NCBI RefSeq assembly: GCF_021284745.1
Contig: NZ_CP089925.1
Coordinates: 1,673,001-1,737,000, forward strand
Source of the DNA: Lysobacter sp. KIS68-7
GTDB taxonomy: Bacteria > Pseudomonadota > Gammaproteobacteria > Xanthomonadales > Xanthomonadaceae
Reading direction: 5' to 3'
Length of the DNA: 64,000 bases
Shown one piece after another: positions 8,517 through 19,313 of this stretch (position 1 is its first letter; every line of letters starts with the position of its first letter). The notes beneath the pieces were generated by a model. The model made no database searches and was not told where the DNA came from. It saw only the letters and a program-made list of their open reading frames with translations. Made by a program: the position numbers and the translations under genes.

Positions 8517-8648
8517 CGCGCCAACCGACAGGCGGTCGCTCCCGGCCGCCGAAGCGCCGAAGCGCACGCGAAAAGCGAGAAATGCGACGCGGTTCGCGTT
8601 CTGGCGCCCGTGTTAGTTTTCCCCGCGAACGGATAGGGGATCAGTTCG

Positions 8649-10121
8649 ATGGGGCGCAGGTATTCGGGTTCGCGCGGGGGACGCGCGCGTTGGGTGGCGT
8701 TGGCCGGCCTGGTGCTGGTCGGCAGCCTGGTCTATCTCGTGCACCAGCAGGCGCGCGTCATGGTCGGGCGCAGCCTCAATGTCGTCTTCGACAATGCCGA
8801 CACCGAATCCGGTGCGGTCTGGGTGGACTTCAACGGCGACATCGTCGCGAAGGACGTGGCCCTCTACGTGGAAGGCTCGGCCGACGCGCCGGCGCCCGCC
8901 GGAGCGGATGCCAACGTGCTGCGCTTCGAGCGCCTGCGCATCCACACGCAGGACGGCTGGATGTTCTTCGCCCGCAACCTGCTCGACCGCCGGCTCGACA
9001 CCGCGGACGTCGGGGAGCTGCAGCTCACCTTCGACGGATTCGACACAGACTCCGGCCTCGAACCGACGCTCGGCACGCTGGGTCCGATCGGTGCATTGAG
9101 CGCATCGCCGTTCGAGAGCGAGGGCTGCATGGCCCACGCGAAATTCACCCGCGAAGACCTGGCGCAGATGGGCCTGGACCTCGAGCCGACTTCGCTCCAG
9201 ATCGCGCTGCACGAAGCCGACAGCCGCGTCGACACGCGCATCGTGCTGAACACCCCGGGGTCCTCGCGCCTGCAGTTCGACCGCCAGGAAACGCTGGCGA
9301 AGGAAACCAGCCTGCTGCAGTTGCCCGAAACCGCAAGCTCGACCGTGTCCGAGCGCTGGGATGTGAGCGACCGCGGTTTCGTGGCCGCGCGCAACGCGTT
9401 CTGCGCGAAGCAGGATGGTGTCGATCCGCACGCATTCGTCGCCCGCCACCTGGCGGCGGTGCAGCGCCTGCTCGAAGCGCGCGGCCTGGCGGTCGATCCG
9501 GCCACTGCCATGGACTACGCAGACTTCGCCGAAAAGGGCGGGCAGATTGCGTTCGGCGGCGCATACACCGCGCCGTTGCACAGCACCGAACGCGCGGCCG
9601 CACGCAAGAACGGCAGCGCGATGCTGCGCCTGGCCGCGAAGCTCGAACACGGCGGCCGCAACACGCCGATCCAGTGGCGTGGCACGCAGCCGCGCCCGCT
9701 GGAGGCACTGGGCGGCGCGACCTTCGCCGCGATGGCGAAGGAAAACGGCGGCATCGCGCCGTCGTCGGCGCCGGTGCTCGTGCCGACCGCAATCGACGCG
9801 TCGGTCGAATCCGAAGCGACCGATGTGGCGAACATCGCGCCTGCGCCGGCCGCCGCCGCACCGGAGCATCCGCAGTACGCCTCGTCCCTGCCTGCGGCGC
9901 CGCAAGCGCAGATGGCGCCGGGTGGGCGCATCGACTGGGAAGAACTGCCGCGTTACGAAGGCCACATCCTGCAGCTCATCACGATGCACGGCCCGCCGCG
10001 CACCGCGACGCTGCTGTCGGTCGACGGCGGCGTCGCCCTGGTGCGCGCGCCGATGGAAGGCGGGCATGCGGATTTCCGGATTTCGCGGGAAGCCTTCGTC
10101 AAGGCGACGCTGATCCAGTAA
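8649..10121 (+). CDS. Membrane-anchored hypothetical protein
   Basis: 490 aa, family not recognised. A basic N-terminus and a single membrane helix (about residues 14-34, WVALAGLVLVGSLVYLV) anchor a large domain, presumably periplasmic. The first 150 residues (strand-rich, ALYVEGSA, LRIHTQDGWMFFARNLLD, ELQLTFDGF) resemble the beta-rich repeats of AsmA-like envelope proteins, but this is weak. A short Ala/Pro linker follows around residues 395-425, then a compact C-terminal domain (GHILQLITMHGPPRTATLLSV) of about 60 residues. The neighbouring upstream lipoprotein on the same strand may be a functional partner. It ends 3 bp from the convergent S4 gene. Confidence 0.8.
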   Translation: MGRRYSGSRGGRARWVALAGLVLVGSLVYLVHQQARVMVGRSLNVVFDNADTESGAVWVDFNGDIVAKDVALYVEGSADAPAPAGADANVLRFERLRIHTQDGWMFFARNLLDRRLDTADVGELQLTFDGFDTDSGLEPTLGTLGPIGALSASPFESEGCMAHAKFTREDLAQMGLDLEPTSLQIALHEADSRVDTRIVLNTPGSSRLQFDRQETLAKETSLLQLPETASSTVSERWDVSDRGFVAARNAFCAKQDGVDPHAFVARHLAAVQRLLEARGLAVDPATAMDYADFAEKGGQIAFGGAYTAPLHSTERAAARKNGSAMLRLAAKLEHGGRNTPIQWRGTQPRPLEALGGATFAAMAKENGGIAPSSAPVLVPTAIDASVESEATDVANIAPAPAAAAPEHPQYASSLPAAPQAQMAPGGRIDWEELPRYEGHILQLITMHGPPRTATLLSVDGGVALVRAPMEGGHADFRISREAFVKATLIQ

Positions 10122-10124
10122 CGC

Positions 10125-10343
10125 TCAGTCGACGACGTCGATCTCGACGTCGTCGATCACCACCACCTGCCCCGCGTGGATCTTGCAGCTCTTGCGCAAT
10201 TCCACCGCGCCGTCCACGTGCACCGCGCCGCTGGCCACCAGGTGTTTGCCGGCGCCGCCGCTGTCCACCAGGCCGGCGAGTTTGAGGAGTTGGTGCAGTT
10301 CGACGAAGGGGTGGCCGTCGAGCGGGAATTCGATGCGGGGCAT
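10125..10343 (-). CDS. S4-domain RNA-binding protein (YbcJ-like)
   Basis: 72 aa, essentially one S4 domain as in E. coli YbcJ. Motifs seen are FVELHQLLKLAGLVDSGG at residues 13-30 and GAVHVDGAVELRKSCKI, the classic S4 turn where a VNG/VDG and basic residues meet structured RNA. Family members associate with ribosomal RNA or ribosomes, and that role is assumed here. The ATG at 10343 was chosen because homologous proteins begin with a short strand (PRIEFPL); the longer frame would overlap the promoter of the divergent helicase gene. Divergent placement from an RNA helicase fits RNA metabolism. Confidence 0.9.
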   Translation of the reverse strand: MPRIEFPLDGHPFVELHQLLKLAGLVDSGGAGKHLVASGAVHVDGAVELRKSCKIHAGQVVVIDDVEIDVVD

Positions 10344-10431
10344 GCCGGATCCGGTACGGAGAAAAGGTTGGGCGGGCGGCCTCACGGCCGAAGGCGCACA
10401 ATAGCGCCCCCCTGACGAGGCCGGAGTGCCC

Positions 10432-12264
<1,833 letters not shown>

Positions 12265-12270
12265 AAACAA

Positions 12271-12299
12271 AAAGGGGTCGGAGAATCTCCGACCCCTTT
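12271..12299 (+). terminator. Rho-independent terminator after deaD
   Basis: AAAGGGGTCGGAGA and its complement form a stem of about 13 bp with a short loop, starting 7 bp after the deaD stop, flanked by A-rich sequence on one side and TTTGCTTTTG on the other. It can act in both orientations between two convergent genes. Confidence 0.85.
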
Positions 12300-12321
12300 G
12301 CTTTTGCGATGACGCTTGGCG

Positions 12322-13296
12322 TCAGGACACGGCGACCGCTTCCGTCGGCGCCGCTTCCGTCGCGGCAGGCTGTTCCGCCGCCGCTTCCACCTTCGCGGGC
12401 TTCGGCGCGCGGAACTGCGCGTCGCGCGCCAACGAGGACATGGCATACAAGCGCGCGATGCGGCCGAACGCCACGGCCGCCACGGTCAGCTGCACCAGCA
12501 GCACACCGATGACGAAGCCGCCCGTGCTCGCCGCGCTCACCTGCGTGCGTGCGAATGCAAATACCAGCGCCAGGCCCTGGCCCGCGATGAAGGTGCCCAG
12601 GTAAACGATCAGCACCGCGAGCGGGCGACGCGCGAACACCGTCACGCCGCGCCACCAAGCCTTGACGACCGAACGGCGCGAGGGATCGGCCGCGATCACG
12701 CCGCGCCCGAGTTCCAGCGAGGCATGCGCGATCACGAAGGCCACGGCCAGCACGATCAACGCGATGTTCTTCGCGTTGTCGGCGCCCGATTCCAGGATCG
12801 CCAGGCCCGCCTGCTTGTCCGCCCACTTCGACACCACGCCGAACAGCGCGAACGCGATGCCGAGCGGAATGGCGGCCCACAGCAGCATGCGCGCCATGCG
12901 CCCGTATTCGCGCAGGCCGAACTGCAGCAGGTTGCCGAAGCGCAGGTTCTGGCCGGCGCGGATCGAGGCGACGACCATGCCCGTCAGCCACGGCGCGAAC
13001 AGCAACGCCAGGCCGAAGCTGGCGATGCCCGCGCCGGTGAGGTACGCGCTGCCGTACTTGGTGATCGGCGCGAACACTTCGGCCATCCACGCCATGTCGA
13101 AGGCCTGGCCGATCTGCTTGGCGTACACCGAATGATCCAGGCGTTCGGACAGCGCCTGCCACACCGGCAGGGCCATCACGAGCGTGGGGATCAACAGGCC
13201 GACGGCCCACAGCACGAGCATGCGCCACTGCAGCGCGCGCCCGAGTCCCGAAACGAGGGCACCGAAGGCCCCCTGCTTGCGAATGGGGTTGTTCAT
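12322..13296 (-). CDS. Multi-pass inner-membrane protein
   Basis: 324 aa, family not recognised. About six hydrophobic helices are visible, beginning with WRMLVLWAVGLLIPTLVMAL (about 24-43), then ASFGLALLFAPWLTGMVVAS, LLWAAIPLGIAFALFGVV, NIALIVLAVAFVIAHASL, LAVLIVYLGTFIAGQGLALV and FVIGVLLVQLTVAAVAFG. The tail is Ala/Glu-rich. The start codon overlaps the stop of the M1 peptidase gene as ATGA, so the two are translationally coupled, and a role in presenting or supporting that exported peptidase is possible but only inferred. Confidence 0.82.
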   Translation of the reverse strand: MNNPIRKQGAFGALVSGLGRALQWRMLVLWAVGLLIPTLVMALPVWQALSERLDHSVYAKQIGQAFDMAWMAEVFAPITKYGSAYLTGAGIASFGLALLFAPWLTGMVVASIRAGQNLRFGNLLQFGLREYGRMARMLLWAAIPLGIAFALFGVVSKWADKQAGLAILESGADNAKNIALIVLAVAFVIAHASLELGRGVIAADPSRRSVVKAWWRGVTVFARRPLAVLIVYLGTFIAGQGLALVFAFARTQVSAASTGGFVIGVLLVQLTVAAVAFGRIARLYAMSSLARDAQFRAPKPAKVEAAAEQPAATEAAPTEAVAVS

Positions 13297-15503
13297 AGGG
13301 TCACCAGCAGGGCATAGACGGACTGGAGGGCGGCCGCGATGTCGGCGGTCCAGCGGCGCGACGCGGTGCCATCGGCTTCGCGCGTGCGGCTGTCGTCGAG
13401 CTTGTCGCGGTCGAGGAACACGCGGCGTTCGGGATCGAGTTCCACCGACGTCGCGCGGCTGCGCGTGACGAAGCGGTAGCGGGCCCAGCGTGCATCGGCG
13501 TCGTCCCAGTGCAGCGTGCGCGAGGTGCCGTCGTCGAAGCGCACCAGCAGCGTCTGCGGCACCGAGGCACCGTCGCGACGCACCATCACGCGCGTCTCGT
13601 ACGGGAACGGGCCTTCGCCGTCCTTCGCCTTCGGATGCGCCTTCTTCCACTTCTCGCGGAGGTCGCCGACGGCCTTGTCGAGCTGCTTCTGCGTCACTTC
13701 GACCGGCTTGCCCTTCCATTCGACCAGGCCGGGCGAGGGGAGCACTTCGTCGCTGTCGAAGTCGGCGATGCGGTCGTCGACCTTGCGCACGCCGTAGACC
13801 TGTTCGGCGAAGTAGCGGTGCACCAGCGCGGGCTGGCCCGTGCCTTCGGCCATCGCCGCTTCGAAGTCCGCGACGCTCGGATGACGGAATTTCCAGCGCG
13901 CGTAGTACAGCTTGAACGCGCGTTCGAGCGCGTCCTTGCCGACCTGCTGTTCCAGGTCGTGCATGGTGGTCGCCGTGCGCGAGTACACCGTGCCGTAGCT
14001 GCCGCTGGAATAACGGTCCCAGGAGTTGTTGCCCAGCGCATCCGCCGGTTCGCTCAGCATCGCGCCCAGGCGCTGCGTTTCGAACTCGCCCATGGTCACG
14101 TTGGCGCCGACCAGTTTCGAGAGCCACGTGTTCGCCGACGCCTGTTCGCGATTGGCGACGTTCATGCGGTGGTCCCAGTACTCGTTCAGGCCTTCGTCGA
14201 GCATGGGCTCTTCGAATTCGTTCGAACCCAGGATGCCGTAGAAGTAGCCGTGGCCGAATTCATGGATGGTCACGAAGTCGAGCGCGTACTGGCCCAGCGT
14301 GCCCTTCGAGACGTCCTTGTAGCTTTCGGACGTGAAGAACGTCGGGTACTCCATGCCGCCGGCTTCGGCCGCGTTGTACGGCGGGATGACGGCGGTGACG
14401 GTCTTGTACGGGTAGTCGCCGAGCGTCTTCGAGAAGTAGGTGAGCGATGCGATCGTCGCATCTAGCACCGGCTTGGCGTTGCTCGTGTACTCCGGGTTGT
14501 AGAGCACGCGCACCTGCACCGGGCCGTTGGCGCCGTGGTACACGCCGTCGAGCGGCTTGGCGTAACGGTTGTCGGCGGTCCATGCGAAATCGTGCACGTC
14601 GCCCTGCACGAAGCGATGCGTGGCCATGTCGCCCTTGACCTCGGCATTGCCCTGCTGCTCGCCGGTCGCGCCGATCGTGTAGTCCTTCGGCGCGGTGATC
14701 GACACGTCGTAGCTACCGTAATCCGCGTAGAACTCGCTGTGCATGTGGAACTCGTGCACGTTCCAGCGCGGCGCGGTGGCACCGCGTTCGCCCGGCAGTT
14801 CGAGCACGCCGATCTTCGGGAACCACTGGCCCACCAGGTGGAAGGTGCCGAAGTAACCGGTGCGCGCGACCACGCGCGGAAGCTGGTCGAGGAAGTCGAT
14901 GTCGAGCGTGGTGCTGCCGCCCGGTGCGACGGCTTCCGGAAGATCCAGGCGCACCACGGTGCGGTCGGTCTTCGGGCCGTTGTCGGGATGCACGTAGGAC
15001 CACGGCACGGTAGCGCCGCCCTGTTCGACGCGCGTCAGGCGCTGGTAGCCCCAACCGCCTTCATCGGCCGCCACTTCGCTGCGGAAACCGAAGTGGCGTT
15101 CGCGCTGCTCGGTATAGAAGGTGCTGCCCGGGCCCTCGAACGCGTTGAGGTACAGGTGCAGGTACACCGACTTGATCGGCTGGTCGCTGCGGTTGCGCCA
15201 GGTGAGTTGCTGCTTGCCCGTCACCGTGTGCTTCTTCGGATCGAGCGTGGCGGCGATCTTGTAGTCGACGACGCGGTCCGACAGCGTCGCTTCGCTGCCG
15301 GTGCGCGCACCGCCCCACGCGTTGTCCGCGCTCGGCACGGTGACCGCGGCGGCATCGGGTGCGGCGAAGGGAATGTCGTCGGTGGCGGCGGGCGCGGCAG
15401 GCGTCGCGACGGGCGCGGCGGTCTGTGCGGTCGCGGCCACCGCGCAGACGGCGGCGAGCGCCAGGCCGACGGCCCAGCGTGCGGGTTTGGTTTCGAATGT
15501 CAT
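13293..15503 (-). CDS. Exported M1 family (aminopeptidase N-like) metallopeptidase
   Basis: 736 aa with a signal peptide (AVGLALAAVCAVAATAQ). The zinc site HEFGH is followed about 18 residues later by the third ligand region LDEGLNEYWDHR, and a GGMEYP segment stands where aminopeptidase N has its GAMEN exopeptidase motif. The N-terminal beta domain precedes it (DRVVDYKIAATLDPKKHTVTG). This makes it a periplasmic or secreted zinc peptidase that trims N-terminal residues. It lies in a minus-strand run doxX-M1-membrane protein, with 11 bp to doxX upstream and an ATGA overlap downstream. The longer open frame to 15605 runs into doxX and was rejected. Confidence 0.92.
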   Translation of the reverse strand: MTFETKPARWAVGLALAAVCAVAATAQTAAPVATPAAPAATDDIPFAAPDAAAVTVPSADNAWGGARTGSEATLSDRVVDYKIAATLDPKKHTVTGKQQLTWRNRSDQPIKSVYLHLYLNAFEGPGSTFYTEQRERHFGFRSEVAADEGGWGYQRLTRVEQGGATVPWSYVHPDNGPKTDRTVVRLDLPEAVAPGGSTTLDIDFLDQLPRVVARTGYFGTFHLVGQWFPKIGVLELPGERGATAPRWNVHEFHMHSEFYADYGSYDVSITAPKDYTIGATGEQQGNAEVKGDMATHRFVQGDVHDFAWTADNRYAKPLDGVYHGANGPVQVRVLYNPEYTSNAKPVLDATIASLTYFSKTLGDYPYKTVTAVIPPYNAAEAGGMEYPTFFTSESYKDVSKGTLGQYALDFVTIHEFGHGYFYGILGSNEFEEPMLDEGLNEYWDHRMNVANREQASANTWLSKLVGANVTMGEFETQRLGAMLSEPADALGNNSWDRYSSGSYGTVYSRTATTMHDLEQQVGKDALERAFKLYYARWKFRHPSVADFEAAMAEGTGQPALVHRYFAEQVYGVRKVDDRIADFDSDEVLPSPGLVEWKGKPVEVTQKQLDKAVGDLREKWKKAHPKAKDGEGPFPYETRVMVRRDGASVPQTLLVRFDDGTSRTLHWDDADARWARYRFVTRSRATSVELDPERRVFLDRDKLDDSRTREADGTASRRWTADIAAALQSVYALLVTL

Positions 15504-15514
15504 CGTGGTCGGCC

Positions 15515-15913
15515 TCAACGTCCGTTGGCGCTGTAACCACCGGGCCCGAGCAGCGCCACGGCGATCGCGGAGAACAGGAACATGCCTTGCAGTTCGAGCG
15601 CCCATCCGCCGGTCTGCGGATTCAGGTGCGCGAGATCGCCCATGTGCACGAGCACGAAAGCGAACAACATGTTGATCGCGACGAAGAGCGCACCGATGCG
15701 GGCGTGGAAGCCTGCGATCAGCATCAGCGGCCCGATCACTTCACCGACCAGCACGCCGTAACCGATGAAGCCCGGCATGCCGTGCGCTTCGACCATGGAC
15801 ACGATGCCGCCCATGCCGCCGCGCAGTTTGGCGATCCCGTGCAGCAGCACCAACGCGCCCAATGCGACGCGCAGGATCAGCCGCCCAAGATCGTTCTGGG
15901 TGTTCTGGTTCAT
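15515..15913 (-). CDS. DoxX family membrane protein
   Basis: 132 aa with four predicted membrane helices: ILRVALGALVLLHGIAKL, GYGVLVGEVIGPLMLIAGF, IGALFVAINMLFAFVLVHM and GMFLFSAIAVALLGPGG. DoxX-family proteins are small inner-membrane proteins linked in other bacteria to thiosulfate/quinone redox or thiol stress, but here no partner enzyme is visible, so function is open. The ATG at 15913 has a strong GGGGGAG site, and a TATGCT -10 candidate sits at 15942-15947 (minus strand), about 28 bases upstream. It is likely the promoter-proximal gene of the doxX-M1-membrane protein unit. Confidence 0.9.
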   Translation of the reverse strand: MNQNTQNDLGRLILRVALGALVLLHGIAKLRGGMGGIVSMVEAHGMPGFIGYGVLVGEVIGPLMLIAGFHARIGALFVAINMLFAFVLVHMGDLAHLNPQTGGWALELQGMFLFSAIAVALLGPGGYSANGR

Positions 15914-15980
15914 CACTCCCCCTGTGGAATTCCCCTCGCCGAGCATATGCGGCGGCGGGGCCTGCTGTCGCGTGTCCCGG

Positions 15981-16670
15981 TCACCGCAGGGGCAACTTCA
16001 GGGCGCGCCCGTTCCAGTCCAGCACCACCCCGTCGGGGACGATGTCGGAGACCACGAGCGCCCCGAGGTGGTCGCCCACGCTCAGCCGCGTGCCGTCGAT
16101 GATCACGAAGCGTTGCGAGGCCACCTGGTTCCACATGTGCATGCTGAGCTTCAAGGGCGGAAGTTGCTTGCGATCTTCGCTGCCCAGATCGGATACGCGC
16201 AGGTAGGCGTCGGTTGCAGGGACGGGCGCGGGCGGCGGTGCGGCTTCGGCGCGCGCGGCGGCAGGGAGCGGTTCGATCGGCGCGGTCGGCGGCGATTCGA
16301 TGCGGGGCGTCGCTTCGGCAGGCGCGGCCTGCGGCGGTGCCGCGGGTGCTGGCGCAGCGACCACCAGCGGGCGACGCAAGGCCGGCGCGGGCGTGGCGGG
16401 CGCGGGCGTCGGCGGCGCGGGCGTCGCATCGACGGGCGCGGCCTGCGGTGCATCGGCCAAGGTGTCCGTCGTCGCGGGCGGTGCGGCGGGGCGCAATGCG
16501 AACCACGCCGCCGCGAGCACGACGACCGACGTCGCCGCGATCAGCGGCATGCGATTCGGCCCGCGCACTGCGACGGGTGCGGCCACCTGCGGTTCGGTCA
16601 GCAGGTCGGGCACCTGCGCACGGCGTCGCTCGGCTTCGGATTTGCGCAGCGCTTCGAGGATCAGCGACAT
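15981..16670 (-). CDS. gspB: General secretion pathway protein GspB
   Basis: 229 aa. The N-terminus SLILEALRKSEAERRR is the hallmark of GspB/ExeB proteins. A single membrane helix (MPLIAATSVVVLAAAWFAL, about 45-63) is followed by an Ala/Pro-rich periplasmic linker and a C-terminal domain of about 70 residues (LKLSMHMWNQV, RFVIIDGTRLSVGD, LDWNGRALKLPL) typical of the family. In Aeromonas, ExeA and ExeB form a complex that helps the secretin GspD assemble across peptidoglycan in type II secretion. It starts 9 bp after gspA with a GAGGA site. The rest of the secretion operon is not in this window. Confidence 0.92.
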   Translation of the reverse strand: MSLILEALRKSEAERRRAQVPDLLTEPQVAAPVAVRGPNRMPLIAATSVVVLAAAWFALRPAAPPATTDTLADAPQAAPVDATPAPPTPAPATPAPALRRPLVVAAPAPAAPPQAAPAEATPRIESPPTAPIEPLPAAARAEAAPPPAPVPATDAYLRVSDLGSEDRKQLPPLKLSMHMWNQVASQRFVIIDGTRLSVGDHLGALVVSDIVPDGVVLDWNGRALKLPLR

Positions 16671-16679
16671 CGGGCGTCC

Positions 16680-18296
16680 TCAGTACAGTTGCGTGCGCAG
16701 GCGCGGACCGGGGTCGCGCGCGCCGAGGGCGAGGAGGGTTTCGGGACCGATGACGCCATCGGTCGCGAGCCCGCGCGACTGCTGGAACGCGCGCACCGCG
16801 TCGCGCATCGCCGCGTCGAGGACCGCGGGGCCTGAATAGGCCGGCGCCAGGTGCGCATGCACCCAATCGACCGCGGGGCCGCGACCGTCGGGCGTGGTCG
16901 GTTCGGCGAGTGCATCGGGGCCGCGCCACAAGGCGGCGTATTCACCCGTCCAGGCTTGCTGCAGCGCGAGGCGATCGATGTCGAAGGTCTCGTTGCCGAG
17001 TTTGACGCGCGCGCGCACGGCATCCGCACCGAGGAGCAGCGCCCAGTCGCTCGCGCCTTGCGTGCGCAGGTGCAACAGGGCAGGGCGCCCTTGTGCGAAC
17101 AGCTTGTCGAGCGTGGCGGTGCCGCGCAGGCAATACAGGCCCGCTTCGATCGCAGGCGCGCACTTGGAGGCGAGCGTCGCATCCGCGCCGGAATCCCAGA
17201 GTTTCAACAACGCGGACCAGGCCGCGATGCCACCGTCGCTGCCTTGCAGGCGCGCGGGCAACGCGTCGCCTTCGAGCACGGGCACGGCGGGCGCGGCCTT
17301 CAGGGGGTTGCGCGTGGGCTTGGGCGCGGCAGGTGTGGCCGCGGCGACCTTCGCCGGATGCACTTCCATCGCCTTCAGGTCGGCCGGCGCGGCGCGCGGC
17401 CACAGGAACCACGCGCCGATGCCCGCCACCACCACCGCGGCGGCCGCGGCCCAGCGCATCGGATGCGCCTGCGTGCGTTTGTTCGGCGCGAGGGCTTCGC
17501 GCGCTGCGCGGTCGATGTCGGCGCTGTCGATCTTCGTTGCATCGTGCGCGTAACCACCGAGCAAGGCGCGTTCCGCGATGACGTTGATCAGGCGCGGCAC
17601 GCCGCCCGAGTGCTTGTGCACGCGCTGCACCGCACCGGGCGTGAAGGGCGAATGCAAGCCACCCGCGATTCGGAAGCGATGCCGCAGGTAAGCGCCCGTT
17701 TCGATCGCGTCCAGCGGCATCAGGTGGTAGCGCGCGGTGATGCGTTGCGCGAGCTGGCGCATGTCGCTGCGGGAGAGGATCTCGCGCAGTTCAGGCTGGC
17801 CGAGCAGGATGATCTGCAGCAGCTTCTGCGTGTCGGTTTCCAGGTTGGTGAGCAGGCGCACCTGTTCCAGCGCATCGACCGAGAGGTTCTGCGCCTCGTC
17901 GACGATCAGCACCACGCGCAGGCCCTTGGCGTAGGCGTCGAGCAGGTACGCATTCAGCGCGTCGACCAGCGCCTTGACGCTGCCGCGGGTGTTCTCGATA
18001 GGGAGGTGCAACTCCTCGCACAGGGTTTCGAGGAGTTCGATGGCGGTGATGCGCGGATTCAGGATCAGCGCGACGCGCGTGTTCTCGGGCAGTTGCTCCA
18101 GCAGCAGGCGGCACAGCGTGGTCTTGCCGGTGCCGACCTCGCCGGTGAGCTGCACGAAGCCGCCGCCGCCGCCCTGGCCGATGCCGAACAGCAGGTGCGC
18201 GAGCGCATCCCGGTGGCGCTCGCTGAGGAAGACGAAGCGCGGATCGGGCGTGATCGAGAACGGTGGCTCTTTCAGGCCCCAGTGCTCGAGGTACAT
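16680..18296 (-). CDS. gspA: ExeA/GspA-type AAA ATPase with peptidoglycan-binding domain
   Basis: 538 aa. The N-terminal AAA module opens MYLEHWGLKEPPFSITPDP, the ExeA signature, with Walker A TGEVGTGKTTL (about 50-60) and Walker B VVLIVDEAQNL. One membrane helix (WAAAAAVVVAGIGAWFLWP, about 283-301) places the C-terminal half in the periplasm, ending in a PG_binding_1 domain (RDAVRAFQQSRGLATDGVIGP). This matches Aeromonas ExeA, which uses ATP to drive secretin assembly at the cell wall. gspB follows 9 bp downstream. All expected parts are intact. Confidence 0.93.
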   Translation of the reverse strand: MYLEHWGLKEPPFSITPDPRFVFLSERHRDALAHLLFGIGQGGGGGFVQLTGEVGTGKTTLCRLLLEQLPENTRVALILNPRITAIELLETLCEELHLPIENTRGSVKALVDALNAYLLDAYAKGLRVVLIVDEAQNLSVDALEQVRLLTNLETDTQKLLQIILLGQPELREILSRSDMRQLAQRITARYHLMPLDAIETGAYLRHRFRIAGGLHSPFTPGAVQRVHKHSGGVPRLINVIAERALLGGYAHDATKIDSADIDRAAREALAPNKRTQAHPMRWAAAAAVVVAGIGAWFLWPRAAPADLKAMEVHPAKVAAATPAAPKPTRNPLKAAPAVPVLEGDALPARLQGSDGGIAAWSALLKLWDSGADATLASKCAPAIEAGLYCLRGTATLDKLFAQGRPALLHLRTQGASDWALLLGADAVRARVKLGNETFDIDRLALQQAWTGEYAALWRGPDALAEPTTPDGRGPAVDWVHAHLAPAYSGPAVLDAAMRDAVRAFQQSRGLATDGVIGPETLLALGARDPGPRLRTQLY

Positions 18297-18356
18297 GGGA
18301 GGCTGGCCCGGTGGCGTGGTGGCAGCTAGGGTGCCAGAAAAGCCGGGGTTCGCGCG

Positions 18357-19313
18357 TTATTCCGCCACGCCCTTGGATTCCGCGGCGCACAACACTTCCG
18401 GCTGCGACAGCGGCCTGGGCCGCCCCAGCAGCGGGTGGACGAACACCGCGGCCAGGATGATGGCCACGCCGGCGTAGAAAGCCGGGGTCAGCTCGCGCTG
18501 TTCGCCGAGCAGCAGGATGGCGAGCACGATCGCGTAGACAGGTTCGAGGTTGACCGCCAGTTGCTGCGCGAAGGCGCTCATGTGGCGCAGCGCAGCCAGC
18601 GACAGCGCGAAGGGCAGCAGCGTGCAGGCGATCGAGAGCGTGGCGAGCAACGCAAGGTCGCGCGTGCCGGGCACCGCGAAGGTATCGCCCGCGAAGGCGT
18701 GCGACATCCCGGGCAACAGCGGCATCAGCGGCGCGAACAACGTGAGCGCCACCGCACCTGCGCCGAGTTCCACCGCCGTCACCGTGAGCGGATCGCCGTG
18801 CTCGACCATGCGCTTGTTGAGCGAGCCGAAGATCGCCACGAGGAAGGCCGACAAGGCACCGACCGCGATGCCCACGCGCATGCCCGCCGGCACGCCGCCT
18901 ACGACGAGCGCAACGCCCGGCAGCACGGCGATGCCGAGGCCCATGTCGCGCTTGGAAAAGCGTGTGCCTGCGACCCAGGGCTCGATCAACGCGACGAACA
19001 CGGTGGCGAGCGCGATGCATGTCGCGCCCACGGACGCATTCGACAACTTGATCGCGCCGTAGAACGTCAGCCAATGCAGCGCGACGAGCACGCCGATCCC
19101 CGCATACGCGCCGATCGTTCGCCACGACATCGCGCGCAACCCGCGCCACACGACGGGGAACAACAGCAACGCCGCCACCACGATCACCAGGCGCCACCAC
19201 ACCAACGGAAGGGCAGGCAGCGAGATCATCTTGCCGAGGATGGCCGTGAAGCCCCACAGCACGACGCAGAAGTGGATCTGCAGGTAGGCGCGGTTGGTGG
19301 GGGTCATCGACAT
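18357..19313 (-). CDS. EamA/DMT family transporter
   Basis: 318 aa, ten predicted membrane helices in two EamA repeats (first FCVVLWGFTAILGKMI; second beginning ALSAFLVAIFGSLN). DMT transporters export small metabolites, amino acids or drugs; the substrate cannot be assigned. The start codon lies 17 bp from the divergent TfoX-like start at 19331. No ribosome-binding site precedes it; instead GATAAT (19320-19325 on the minus strand) sits 6 bases before the ATG, pointing to a leaderless transcript. A second EamA gene of the same family, not closely alike, lies 1.4 kb away at 20706. Confidence 0.9.
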   Translation of the reverse strand: MSMTPTNRAYLQIHFCVVLWGFTAILGKMISLPALPLVWWRLVIVVAALLLFPVVWRGLRAMSWRTIGAYAGIGVLVALHWLTFYGAIKLSNASVGATCIALATVFVALIEPWVAGTRFSKRDMGLGIAVLPGVALVVGGVPAGMRVGIAVGALSAFLVAIFGSLNKRMVEHGDPLTVTAVELGAGAVALTLFAPLMPLLPGMSHAFAGDTFAVPGTRDLALLATLSIACTLLPFALSLAALRHMSAFAQQLAVNLEPVYAIVLAILLLGEQRELTPAFYAGVAIILAAVFVHPLLGRPRPLSQPEVLCAAESKGVAE

